Source: Chloroflexota bacterium
GTDB lineage: Bacteria > Chloroflexota > Anaerolineae > Anaerolineales > Villigracilaceae
NCBI GenBank assembly: GCA_016219545.1
Contig: JACRMH010000046.1
Span: 1 to 64,000 of the forward strand
Direction of reading: 5' to 3'
Length of the DNA stretch: 64,000 nucleotides
This document shows, in pieces, positions 17,295-25,668 of the stretch. The translations under genes and the position numbers were made by a program. Position 1 is the stretch's first letter; each line of letters begins with the position of its first letter. Under the pieces are notes generated by a model that worked only from the letters and a program-made list of their open reading frames with translations, was not told where the DNA came from and did not search any database.

Positions 17295-17385
17295 GATATG
17301 TTCCTTTCACCAAGTGTGTGGTCTCGATACGGTCTGGAAAAAGCACCCAGCCCTACTCGACCATCAACTGATTACTGATAACTGT

Positions 17386-18690
17386 TTACTTGAAGACAAC
17401 ATCCGCCGGCATACCGATCTTCAACTTCCCTTCGGGATCTTCAACTTTTAATTTGATGGCATAGAAAGTGGAGCTTCGTCCTTCAACAGTTTGGACATTG
17501 CGCGGGGTGAATTCTGCCTGATCGGCAATGTGGACAACCGTGGCAGTGAAGGTAATATCGGGGAAGGAATCCACGCGGACTTCGGCAATTTGACCAAGGC
17601 CGATTTGCCCATAAAGATTTTCCGGGACATAAACGGTGATGGTTAAATTCGTAAGGTCAGCCATTGTCAGCGCAACTGCGCCGGGCTGGACAAATTCACC
17701 GGGTTCCACATTGCGGGCAAGAATGACTCCATCCATCGGGGCCACAATGACCAGCTTGGCAAGCTGTGTATCCAAAAGGGACAGGCTTGCTTCGGCTTGA
17801 GTCACAGCGGATTTGGCCTGCTCCAATGATTTAAGGGCAGAAACTACGGTCGGAGATTCCGCGCCTGTTTGGAAGGAAAGCCAGCTTGCATAGGCTGAGT
17901 AATATCTTTGCTGAGCGGCAATGACCTTTCCACGGGCGTATTCAACATCGGTTGCTTCATCTGTTGTAAGTTCATCGTTGTAAGCTGTTTGTGCATCGTC
18001 CAGTTCGGTCTGTGCAATCTCGTAATAGTCATTCGCAGCATCGAGTAAACCTTTATTATTTGAGGCATCCTGTGCTTGCGTCTTGACTGCATCTGCGATC
18101 AAAAACGCGGCACGCGCATCCGCAAGACGTTTTTCAGCATTGAGATATTTGGAGTTGCGCAGGTCACTGATGACCGTTTGCAAATTTGCTTTGGCTTCAT
18201 CAAGGGAAGTCTGGGCATTATCCAATTCCGCCTTGGCAGAGTCAGCTTGCTCGGACTGGTCGAAATACCACCCTGGTTGATCGAAATCGCCGGGGGTGTT
18301 GAGTTTAAGATCCTTTGCACGCTGGGCATTCTCTGCAGCTATAGCCACTTGCAAAGCTTGATCATATTTAAGTTGAGCGGATGCGAGGGCGGCGTTGGCA
18401 GAGTCAACTGAAGCGGCGGCAACTGCTCTTTGGGCACTCAGCAAGCTCGGGTCCATATGAAGAAGCGGGTCATTCATCTTAACGGATTGCGACTCCTGTG
18501 CGAGGACACCCATCACCTTGCCGGCCATTTCAGGCGCGACATTCACAATGGTGGCTTCAATGGAGCCGGAGGCGGTCAACTCACTGGCAGTGACAGGGTT
18601 AAAGTATCGAAATCCATAATAAGCAAGCGTGCCGATGACAATGACAGCCGCGAGGATGCGAACGGGAAGAGGGGGAAATTTATTATTCAT
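17386..18690 (-). CDS. HlyD-family membrane fusion protein (YbhG-like)
   Basis: 434 aa. N-terminal membrane anchor (VRILAAVIVIGTLAYYGFRYF), a biotinyl-lipoyl-like half (ASGSIEATIVNVAPEMAGKV), a very long alpha-hairpin with coiled coil rich in Ala, Gln and Lys (about 85-310), and the second lipoyl half (IVAPMDGVILARNVEPGEFV), then a beta barrel. It links the inner-membrane exporter to the outside; in a monoderm-like envelope it may act alone. Lies 24 bp after the permease gene. Confidence 0.9.
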   Translation of the reverse strand: MNNKFPPLPVRILAAVIVIGTLAYYGFRYFNPVTASELTASGSIEATIVNVAPEMAGKVMGVLAQESQSVKMNDPLLHMDPSLLSAQRAVAAASVDSANAALASAQLKYDQALQVAIAAENAQRAKDLKLNTPGDFDQPGWYFDQSEQADSAKAELDNAQTSLDEAKANLQTVISDLRNSKYLNAEKRLADARAAFLIADAVKTQAQDASNNKGLLDAANDYYEIAQTELDDAQTAYNDELTTDEATDVEYARGKVIAAQQRYYSAYASWLSFQTGAESPTVVSALKSLEQAKSAVTQAEASLSLLDTQLAKLVIVAPMDGVILARNVEPGEFVQPGAVALTMADLTNLTITVYVPENLYGQIGLGQIAEVRVDSFPDITFTATVVHIADQAEFTPRNVQTVEGRSSTFYAIKLKVEDPEGKLKIGMPADVVFK

Positions 18691-18714
18691 TTTGTATCTC
18701 CTTGATAGAGGAAG

Positions 18715-19842
18715 TTAATCCAAACGTTTTCTAAAGCGGAGCGCAGCGGCTCCCATAATGACAGTTCCAAAAATGGCCAGCGCAATGACTTCACGCTGTA
18801 TGGCTTCGATGCCGACACCCTTCAATAACAGCGAACGAATGACAACGAGGTAGTAACGTAGCGGAATTGCATAAGATACCCATTGCAAAAATTTGGGCAT
18901 AGCTTGAAGCGGAAAGAAAAAGCCGGAAAGAAAAATGCTTGGCAGGTTGTACATCATCACGGTCAACATGGCTTCCTGTTGTGTGTTGGCGATGGTGGAT
19001 GCGAACAGACCAATGCCGAGGCTGGACATGAGGAACAAGCCCGATGTAAAGAAGATCAGCCAGAGACTTCCACGTACAGGCACGCCAAACCAGTAACGCC
19101 CGATGATGATGATCTCGAATGTTTCCACAAAGGCAAGGATGACATAGGGCAGTAATTTTCCGAGGACCAATTCCCAGGAGCGGATGGGCGTGACAATAAG
19201 TTGTTCTATCGTACCGCGTTCACGTTCGCGGACAATGGCTGTGGCGGTGAGGATGGTGGTGATGAAGGAAAGGATCATGCCGATCACACCGGGGATCATG
19301 AAGTAGGCAGAGTTTAGATCGGGGTTGTACCAAACCTGTGTGCGGACCTCTACCGGCGCAGACGGCGCGGAGCGTCCGCTGAGAGCAGCTTGTTCGGTAA
19401 GTATTTTCGTAGCAAAAGATTGACCCACCAACCGCGCAGTAGACAAGGCGGTCGCGCCGATGGTGGCATCTGAGCCATCCAATACCATTAAGACCTTGGC
19501 GTTGCCTTCCGCCAAACGAAGATCGTAATCCGCGGGGATGACCAGCGCAACACGCACATCACCAGACTCGATCAATTTTTGATATTCATCTGTCGAGCCG
19601 ACGAAGTAATCAATGGTGAAGTAATCGGCGGCGCGGAAGGCATCCAGCAATTGGCGCGACTGCGGCGATTTACTCTGGTCCCACACTGCCAGTGGGATGT
19701 TCCGCACATCGGATGTGGCGGCATACCCCAGCAGGAACAACTGCACAATGGGAATGACCACAGCAATGGCCAGCGTGCGCGGGTCGCGAAAGAGTTGGAT
19801 AAACTCTTTGCGAATGATGGAGAAAATACGGGAATTGAACAT
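18715..19842 (-). CDS. ABC-2 type permease (YbhS/YbhR-like)
   Basis: 375 aa: one N-terminal membrane helix (about 20-40), a large extracytoplasmic domain (about 45-175) and five more helices, with the family motif RERERGTIEQLIVTPI before helix 3. It is the only permease in the operon and should homodimerise, fed by the two ATPases downstream. Start lies 9 bp from the TetR gene stop. Confidence 0.9.
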   Translation of the reverse strand: MFNSRIFSIIRKEFIQLFRDPRTLAIAVVIPIVQLFLLGYAATSDVRNIPLAVWDQSKSPQSRQLLDAFRAADYFTIDYFVGSTDEYQKLIESGDVRVALVIPADYDLRLAEGNAKVLMVLDGSDATIGATALSTARLVGQSFATKILTEQAALSGRSAPSAPVEVRTQVWYNPDLNSAYFMIPGVIGMILSFITTILTATAIVRERERGTIEQLIVTPIRSWELVLGKLLPYVILAFVETFEIIIIGRYWFGVPVRGSLWLIFFTSGLFLMSSLGIGLFASTIANTQQEAMLTVMMYNLPSIFLSGFFFPLQAMPKFLQWVSYAIPLRYYLVVIRSLLLKGVGIEAIQREVIALAIFGTVIMGAAALRFRKRLD

Positions 19843-19851
19843 AATTTTTCC

Positions 19852-20460
19852 TTAGCTCTCTGGTTTTAGTATGCCGTGCAGAAAAATATCCACATAGCTA
19901 TCCATTGAATTTTTCGGTAATAGCTTGCTGATGACAGAATTCGAGATCACCATTTCGGTAATGTAAAAAGAAATGATCATGCCAAAGAAGGAACGCAGGA
20001 GGACAGCAGGATTGGTCACACGCAGGCCCTGCCTTGATTTGACAAGTTTCTCAAAAACCGGCAAAACCTTCGGTGCGATCTCTTTCAACATCATGGCGCC
20101 ATGTTTGCCATCGAACTCCACGATCTCGATGAACATCAACTTGATGAAGATGGGTTCCGAGCCAAGCTCATTCATGGCGACCATGGTGGCATTTCGCAGA
20201 AAATCTTCAGCAGTCTCCCCTTCTGCCTGGAGGATCATTGGCAATATCTTTCGGTATGGATGCTTGTCAATGATGATGGCTTCGAATATTTCTTCCTTGC
20301 TTGAAAAATGATTATAGATGCCGCCCAAAGCCAGCCCGGCATGTTCCGCAATTTGCCGCATGGATGTGGCATGATAGCCATGCTCCATGAACAACTCCAC
20401 AGCCGAGTCCTCGATTTGCATGCGGGTGCGTTCACCCTTCGTTTGTGTTTCCTCTGCCAT
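19852..20460 (-). CDS. TetR-family repressor of the exporter operon
   Basis: 202 aa from the ATG at 20460; the in-frame extension upstream would read through the operator and promoter. N-terminal HTH (GYHATSMRQIAEHAGLALGGIYNHFSSKEEIF), variable ligand-binding helices after residue 70. It is the first gene of the exporter operon and a 14-bp operator-like palindrome lies 20 bp upstream, so it probably autoregulates and derepresses the exporter on ligand binding. Confidence 0.9.
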   Translation of the reverse strand: MAEETQTKGERTRMQIEDSAVELFMEHGYHATSMRQIAEHAGLALGGIYNHFSSKEEIFEAIIIDKHPYRKILPMILQAEGETAEDFLRNATMVAMNELGSEPIFIKLMFIEIVEFDGKHGAMMLKEIAPKVLPVFEKLVKSRQGLRVTNPAVLLRSFFGMIISFYITEMVISNSVISKLLPKNSMDSYVDIFLHGILKPES

Positions 20461-20480
20461 ATTGCTCCAAATCAAAAATG

Positions 20481-20494
20481 AACGAACGTTCGTT
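20481..20494. promoter_or_regulatory. TetR operator candidate
   Basis: Perfect palindrome AACGAACGTTCGTT between the divergent TetR and MFS genes. The form (ACGAACGTTCGT-type core) is common for TetR regulators. From here it could control both directions. Confidence 0.75.
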
Positions 20495-20551
20495 TTTATT
20501 TTACACAAAAGCAAAATTCTGTCAATGAAAAAATACCGCGTCTTCATCAGG

Positions 20552-20557
20552 TACAAT
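20552..20557 (+). promoter_or_regulatory. -10 box of the MFS gene, leaderless type
   Basis: TACAAT, then exactly 6 nt to the ATG at 20564. No Shine-Dalgarno sequence. Confidence 0.5.
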
Positions 20558-20563
20558 CATTTC

Positions 20564-21829
20564 ATGCTCCCCATCACAACCCTCGAAAAAGAAATTCGAA
20601 AACACCTGAAACATAACGTCACCGCCAATCTGTTGGACGGAGGCTTCTTCGGCATGGCGCTTGGCTTCGCCTCTTTCAGCACGGTCCTGCCGCTCTTTGT
20701 CGCATCCATGACGCACTCGGCATTGATCATCGGGCTTGTGCCTGCCATTCATTCCGTCGGCTGGCAATTGCCGCAGCTCTTCACCGCCAGCCATGTTTCG
20801 CGTTTGCGAAAATATAAACGCACGGTCTTGATGACCACCATCCACGAACGCCTCCCCTTTATAGGTTTTGGCATCGTGGCATTACTGCTTCCAGCCATCA
20901 GCTTGCAGGCAGGACTCATCATCACATTGATCCTCTTAACCTGGCAGGGACTCGGCGGCGGCTTCACCGCTAATTCATGGACAAGCATGATCTCAAAGAT
21001 CATTCCGCAAGAAACACGAGGGACTTTTTTTGGATTCCAAGCCGCGATAGCGAATCTGTTCATTAGTGGATCAGCGGTTGCGGCTGGTTATATTCTCGAC
21101 TATTTCGATTCACCCTTCGACTTTGCGGTCTGCTTCTTCGCTGCAAGCATTTTCTTCGCCATATCATGGTTCGCTCTCGGGCAGACGCGCGAACCGGAAG
21201 ATACTGAAAAAGTCATTCCCGAGATCCAGACCCATTTCTGGGATGACTCTAAAAAAATATTAAGCCGTGATACAAACTTTAACTGGTTTCTCAGCGCGCG
21301 CTTTCTTTCTCAATTCGCCACCATGGGATTTTCGTTCTACATCATTTACGCCCTGCGCCGCTTCCACATGGATGCGGTCACTGCCGGCTTTCTCACCGCC
21401 ACACTCACCGTCGCACAGATGGTGGCCAATGCGGGCATGGGCTGGCTTGGCGATAGATGGGGACATCGTTCCATGCTCATCATTGGAGCGATTGCTGCAT
21501 TGCTAAGTTCAATCATGGCATGGTTTGCCACATCCATCTTATGGTTCTATCCGATCTTCCTGCTGGCCGGTATCGCCAACGTCTCCATTTGGACCATTGG
21601 CATGGCCATGACCGTGGACTTTGGAAATGAAAGCGAACGTCCGCTGTATATTGGTTTGTCGCAGACTCTGACAGCGCCCGCCACCATCATCGCTCCCCTG
21701 CTCGGTGGATTTATCGTGGATGCCGTTGGCTTCATCCCAACGTTTTCGATCTCAATCATATTGGCTATTATTACCATGCTGATCTTGATCTTCATGGTAA
21801 AAGACCCGCGCACAAATATTGCTCATTAA
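20564..21829 (+). CDS. MFS transporter
   Basis: About 421 aa, 12 predicted membrane helices. The inter-domain loop (about 185-205, charged) separates the halves and GWLGDRWGHRSMLIIG is the motif-A-like loop of the second half. The start at 20564 is chosen from the -10 spacing and because helix 1 begins soon after; an ATG at 20525 would add 13 residues, and longer forms run into the TetR promoter. Substrate unknown; it may share the TetR operator. Confidence 0.85.
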   Translation: MLPITTLEKEIRKHLKHNVTANLLDGGFFGMALGFASFSTVLPLFVASMTHSALIIGLVPAIHSVGWQLPQLFTASHVSRLRKYKRTVLMTTIHERLPFIGFGIVALLLPAISLQAGLIITLILLTWQGLGGGFTANSWTSMISKIIPQETRGTFFGFQAAIANLFISGSAVAAGYILDYFDSPFDFAVCFFAASIFFAISWFALGQTREPEDTEKVIPEIQTHFWDDSKKILSRDTNFNWFLSARFLSQFATMGFSFYIIYALRRFHMDAVTAGFLTATLTVAQMVANAGMGWLGDRWGHRSMLIIGAIAALLSSIMAWFATSILWFYPIFLLAGIANVSIWTIGMAMTVDFGNESERPLYIGLSQTLTAPATIIAPLLGGFIVDAVGFIPTFSISIILAIITMLILIFMVKDPRTNIAH

Positions 21830-21914
21830 ACAGAATCAACTTCCAGTATAGAGAGAAGCGGTTCTTCATCAAATAGGTATGCTTTACGTCACTGGCATCC
21901 ATTAATCTGTATGT

Positions 21915-21941
21915 TATACTTCTGATTGTGAAATATTTCAC
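21915..21941 (+). promoter_or_regulatory. Promoter and operator of the Na+ decarboxylase operon
   Basis: A -10 like TATACT (21915-21920) is followed by a perfect 14-bp palindrome GTGAAATATTTCAC (21928-21941) that covers the expected start of transcription, just before the ribosome site AAAGGAA. This is the position of a classic repressor site. The regulator is not identifiable. Confidence 0.55.
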
Positions 21942-21955
21942 CTAAAGGAATTACT

Positions 21956-23509
21956 ATGACAAACGAAGATCCCAGAATACTTGAATTAAGAAGAGTCCGC
22001 GCGAAGGCACTTGAAGGCGGCGGCGAAGAACGAATCAAAAAACAAAAAGCAAAAGGCAAGTTGACGGCACGGGAGAGAGTTGAGTTGTTGCTCGACACCG
22101 GCACGTTCAATGAGATCGAGCCGTTCATTACACACCAGGGCGATGAGATGAATTTGCTCACCGAAAGATTTTATGGCGACGGTGTCATCACAGGCTACGG
22201 TCAGATCAACGGGCGGACAGTTTATTTATACTCACAGGATTTCACGCCTTACGGCGGCACACTCAGCGAAATGCAATCGCATAAGATTTGCCGCGTCATG
22301 GATTTGGCGGTTCGCAACGGCGTGCCGTTCATCTCGCTGATCGACTCAGGCGGTGCGCGCATTCAAGAAGGCGTGCGTTCCATGGGCGGATATGCTGAGA
22401 TATTCAGACGCAACGCGCAATACTCTGGCGTTGTGCCGCAAGTGAGCGTAATGCTTGGACCCTGTGCGGGCGGAGCGGCCTACTCCCCTGCTCTTACCGA
22501 TCTCGTCATCATGGTGGACAAACAATCCTTCATGTTCTTAACCGGACCGGATGTGATCAAAGCTGTCACGGGTGAAGTGATTGATGCTGAATCATTGGGC
22601 GGCGCGGATGTGCATAATTCTGTCAGCGGCGTAGCTCATTTGAGTGTTGCGAGCGAAAAAGACGCGCTGGACATGGCAAGGCATTTTCTTTCCTACCTGC
22701 CATCAAACAATGTTGAAAATCCACCTTTTATACAATCCGAAGACGATCTTGCCCGCATGGATGAGATGCTCAACAGTGTGATCCCGCTCGACCCAAGCGA
22801 ACCGTATGTGATGCATCAGGTCATTGAGAAGATCATTGACAAGGATACTTTCCTCGAAATCCAACCGAGTTGGGCGCGCAATGCAATCGTTGGCCTCGCA
22901 CGTATTGGCGGACATAGCGTGGGCATCGTCGGTCAGGAGCCATCCATTATGGCCGGCGTGATTGACATTGATGCCAGCGACAAGATGACGCGCTTCGTGC
23001 GCATGTGCGATTGCTTCAATATTCCGCTTGTCACTTTTGTGGATTCGCCCGGCTTCCTGCCAGGCATCGCGCAGGAACATGGCGGCATCATTCGTCACGG
23101 CGCGAAATTGTTATATGCATATTCCGAAGCGACGGTTCCAAAAATTTGTATCATCACGCGCAAGGCTTATGGCGGCGCGTATGTGGTCATGTCCAGCAAG
23201 TATCTCGGCACGGATGTGACTTATGCGTGGCCATCGGCAGAGATCGCCGTGCTTGGCGCGGAAGGTGCGGCAAATATTTTGTTCAAGAAACAAATCGAAT
23301 CTGCGGATGACCCAAACGCGGAATGTAAAAAACTTGCAAACGAATACCGCGAGAAATTCAACAATCCCTATTACGCCGCATCCACCGGTTACGTGGATGA
23401 CATCATCGAGCCGCGCGAATCAAGGCCGAAGATCATCGCGTCACTGTCTGCGCTCCGCGATAAGTATGCGCCTGCGCCACCAAGAAAGCATGGGAATATC
23501 CCTGTCTAA
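21956..23509 (+). CDS. mmdA: Acyl-CoA decarboxylase alpha subunit (carboxyltransferase)
   Basis: 517 aa biotin-dependent carboxyltransferase of the propionyl-CoA carboxylase beta/MmdA family: SLIDSGGARIQEGVRSMGGY and GPCAGGAAYSPALTD form the first oxyanion hole, FVDSPGFLPGIAQEHGGIIRHGAKLLYA and KAYGGAYVVM the second. It transfers the carboxyl group from methylmalonyl-CoA (or a related acyl-CoA) to the biotin protein. First gene of a four-gene set that includes the membrane beta subunit, which favours a Na+-pumping decarboxylase over a carboxylase. No biotin carboxylase gene is present. Confidence 0.9.
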   Translation: MTNEDPRILELRRVRAKALEGGGEERIKKQKAKGKLTARERVELLLDTGTFNEIEPFITHQGDEMNLLTERFYGDGVITGYGQINGRTVYLYSQDFTPYGGTLSEMQSHKICRVMDLAVRNGVPFISLIDSGGARIQEGVRSMGGYAEIFRRNAQYSGVVPQVSVMLGPCAGGAAYSPALTDLVIMVDKQSFMFLTGPDVIKAVTGEVIDAESLGGADVHNSVSGVAHLSVASEKDALDMARHFLSYLPSNNVENPPFIQSEDDLARMDEMLNSVIPLDPSEPYVMHQVIEKIIDKDTFLEIQPSWARNAIVGLARIGGHSVGIVGQEPSIMAGVIDIDASDKMTRFVRMCDCFNIPLVTFVDSPGFLPGIAQEHGGIIRHGAKLLYAYSEATVPKICIITRKAYGGAYVVMSSKYLGTDVTYAWPSAEIAVLGAEGAANILFKKQIESADDPNAECKKLANEYREKFNNPYYAASTGYVDDIIEPRESRPKIIASLSALRDKYAPAPPRKHGNIPV

Positions 23510-23514
23510 CGTTG

Positions 23515-23534
23515 AACGTTAAACGTTTAACGTT
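23515..23534. repeat. AACGTT palindrome, copy 2
   Basis: Identical 20-bp palindrome to 16812-16831, in the gap between the alpha and delta subunit genes. Lies inside an operon, so an operator role is less likely than a repeat or RNA hairpin. Confidence 0.8.
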
Positions 23535-23546
23535 AAGAGAAAAATT

Positions 23547-23879
23547 ATGACTGACTTAATCCTCTCCCTACAAATCACCGCCCTTGGTATGGGGCTTGTC
23601 TTCGGCGCGATCCTGTTATTGTGGCTGATGATGGTCCTGCTGACTCTGTTTACTGCGGAAAAAGAATCCGCATCCTTGCCGAAGCCCGAACCTGCTCCTG
23701 TTTCTGAAAAAGGATTCAAAGCCCAAGCCGCCGCGCTTGCCGTGGCGGTTGCGCTTGCCGAGCAGGAGCTATCCACCGCACGCCCGTTGACGCAACCTCC
23801 CACGACCATTGTCTCTGCTTGGCAGTTGGGAATGCGGACGAGTCAAATGTCTGAAAAAGGAAATTTCAGAAAACGTTAG
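23547..23879 (+). CDS. mmdD: Decarboxylase delta subunit (OadG/MmdD type)
   Basis: 110 aa: one N-terminal membrane helix (LQITALGMGLVFGAILLLWLMM, with the family's G-M-G-x-V-F pattern), then an Ala/Pro/Glu-rich tail and an Ala-rich helix (AAALAVAVALAEQEL). Matches the small anchor subunit of Na+-translocating decarboxylases, which ties the soluble parts to the beta subunit. Confidence 0.85.
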   Translation: MTDLILSLQITALGMGLVFGAILLLWLMMVLLTLFTAEKESASLPKPEPAPVSEKGFKAQAAALAVAVALAEQELSTARPLTQPPTTIVSAWQLGMRTSQMSEKGNFRKR

Positions 23880-23889
23880 GTCTTGCTTC

Positions 23890-23922
23890 AAACCTGACAG
23901 GTTTCACAAACCTGTCAGGTTT
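23890..23922. repeat. Perfect hairpin between delta and biotin-protein genes
   Basis: 15-bp arms AAACCTGACAGGTTT (23890-23904) and its complement (23908-23922) with a 3-nt spacer; each arm is itself almost palindromic. No T-run follows, so it is more likely a repeat or an mRNA-stability element than a terminator. Confidence 0.75.
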
Positions 23923-23934
23923 TCGGAGATTATT

Positions 23935-24396
23935 ATGAAATACAAAATCACAGTGAACAACCAAACATACGAAGTTGAAATTGAGAACATTAACTCCAGA
24001 CCGGTCATCGCCGTTGTGGATGGTGACCGGTTTGAGGTGATGCCTGAGAACGCTGAGCATCTCGAAACAAGAAAAGAAGCGGGCAGTACAAGGGAGGCAA
24101 AACCTTTTGACCCGCACCCTGCTCCAGCCGCCGCATCCTCTCCCAATCCTGCATTAAGCGGCAATACCCAAACCGCGCCCCTGCCCGGGACTGTCATCGA
24201 AGTGTTTGTGAAGGCGGGCGAAAAAGTGGAGGCGGGACAAGTGGTGGTGATCATCGAAGCCATGAAGATGAAGAATAGCATCCGCTCGGTGTACAGCGGG
24301 GTTGTGAGCAATGTGTTCGTGAGCGTTGGGCAAAGCGTGGCGCATAAACAACCATTGATCAAATTCGCGGAGATGGGCGAGGCATCGTGGATGTGA
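23935..24396 (+). CDS. mmdC: Biotin carrier protein (decarboxylase gamma subunit)
   Basis: 153 aa from the ATG at 23935, which has GGAG 8 nt upstream; the longer frame overlaps the preceding gene. N-terminal beta region (MKYKITVNNQTYEVEIEN), Pro/Ala linker (about 70-85), and biotinyl domain with the target Lys in EAMKMKN, the classic motif. It carries CO2 from the alpha to the beta subunit. Confidence 0.92.
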   Translation: MKYKITVNNQTYEVEIENINSRPVIAVVDGDRFEVMPENAEHLETRKEAGSTREAKPFDPHPAPAAASSPNPALSGNTQTAPLPGTVIEVFVKAGEKVEAGQVVVIIEAMKMKNSIRSVYSGVVSNVFVSVGQSVAHKQPLIKFAEMGEASWM

Positions 24397-24436
24397 GTCG
24401 GGTTGAAAGTTGCAGGTTGAAGGTTGAAGGACTCTT

Positions 24437-25573
24437 ATGGATTTGACTTCTTTATTACCTGAGTTATTAAAAGGTTTTACGCATTTCACGCTTGGCAACG
24501 CCGTGATGATCCTTGCCGCGTTGATATTGATCTATCTGGCCGTTTTCAAAGAGATCGAACCTGTTTTGTTACTGCCGATTGGCTTTGGATGTTTGCTGGC
24601 GAATATTCCATTGGCAGGCATGACTGCGGCCGAAGGCATGATGGGCGTTTTATACAATGCAGGAATTAAAACTGAATTGTTCCCATTGTTGATCTTTATC
24701 GGCGTGGGAGCAATGATAGATTTTTCGCCTTTGCTGGCACAGCCGCGCATGGTCTTGCTCGGCGCGGCGGGACAATTCGGGATCTTCGGCACACTCATGC
24801 TTGCGATCCTTTTGGGCTTCCCACTGAATCAAGCCGCGTCCATTGGCGTGATCGGCGCCATTGACGGGCCAACCTCCATTTTCGTTGCGACTAAACTAGC
24901 GCCTGAGTTGCTTGCGCCTATTGCAGTAGCTGCCTATTCATATATGAGTCTGATTCCGATCATCCAACCGCCGCTGATGAGATTGCTCACCACGAAAAAA
25001 GAACGGCTGATCAAAATGGAATATACGCCGAAACCCATTTCAAAAAAGACTCTGATCCTTTTCCCTGTTGTGTTAACCTTGGTGGTCAGCTTGCTCGTGC
25101 CTGAAGCGACTCCATTAATATCCATGCTCATGCTGGGAAATCTACTTAAAGTTTCTGGCGTAGTGGACAGATTAAGTAAGGCGGCAGAGAACGAGATCAT
25201 CAACATCGCTACATTATTTTTAGGGCTGGCCATCGGCTCAACCATGAGCGCGGTTTCGTTTCTCAATTTGGATACCGGCAAGATCATGGTGTTGGGATTG
25301 TTCGCCTTTGTGCTGGATACGGTCGCAGGATTGTTATTCGGCAAATTGATGTGCTTCATCTCAGGCGGCAAGATCAATCCGCTGATCGGCGCAGCGGGCA
25401 TCTCAGCTTTCCCAATGGCGGGACGTATTGCCGCAAAATTGGCAAATGACGAAGACCCAAATAATTTCATTCTGATGCACGCGATGGGAGCGAATACGGC
25501 CGGTCAACTGGGGAGCGTGATCGCGGGCGGAATTTTGCTTTCGGTCGTGAGTAAGATGTTGGGGATTGGGTAA
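24437..25573 (+). CDS. mmdB: Na+-translocating decarboxylase beta subunit
   Basis: 378 aa, about 9-11 membrane helices. Family hallmarks include GVGAMIDFSPLLAQP early, GAIDGPTSIFVATKLAP in the middle with the conserved Asp in the membrane, and GKINPLIGAAGISAFPMAGR plus NFILMHAMGANTAGQLGSVIAGG near the end. It decarboxylates carboxybiotin and exports Na+. With the other three genes the complex is complete. The short upstream gap contains degraded GTTGAAGG-type direct repeats. Confidence 0.93.
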   Translation: MDLTSLLPELLKGFTHFTLGNAVMILAALILIYLAVFKEIEPVLLLPIGFGCLLANIPLAGMTAAEGMMGVLYNAGIKTELFPLLIFIGVGAMIDFSPLLAQPRMVLLGAAGQFGIFGTLMLAILLGFPLNQAASIGVIGAIDGPTSIFVATKLAPELLAPIAVAAYSYMSLIPIIQPPLMRLLTTKKERLIKMEYTPKPISKKTLILFPVVLTLVVSLLVPEATPLISMLMLGNLLKVSGVVDRLSKAAENEIINIATLFLGLAIGSTMSAVSFLNLDTGKIMVLGLFAFVLDTVAGLLFGKLMCFISGGKINPLIGAAGISAFPMAGRIAAKLANDEDPNNFILMHAMGANTAGQLGSVIAGGILLSVVSKMLGIG

Positions 25574-25579
25574 TAACAT

Positions 25580-25603
25580 GGCGGCGGTTTCCTGACCGCC
25601 GCC
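25580..25603. terminator. GC-rich hairpin after the decarboxylase operon
   Basis: Arms GGCGGCGGT and ACCGCCGCC with a 6-nt loop, 7 bp after the stop. No T-run follows, so termination is uncertain. Confidence 0.45.
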
Positions 25604-25668
25604 AAACAAGTTCTCAATATTTTTCCAATCCTGGACAACATGCTATTTCCAATAACAGGAAATTAACA

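Noticed and set aside
22703..23098. Minus-strand ORF of 131 codons antisense to mmdA
   Set aside because: Lies entirely within a conserved carboxyltransferase gene and has no support of its own.
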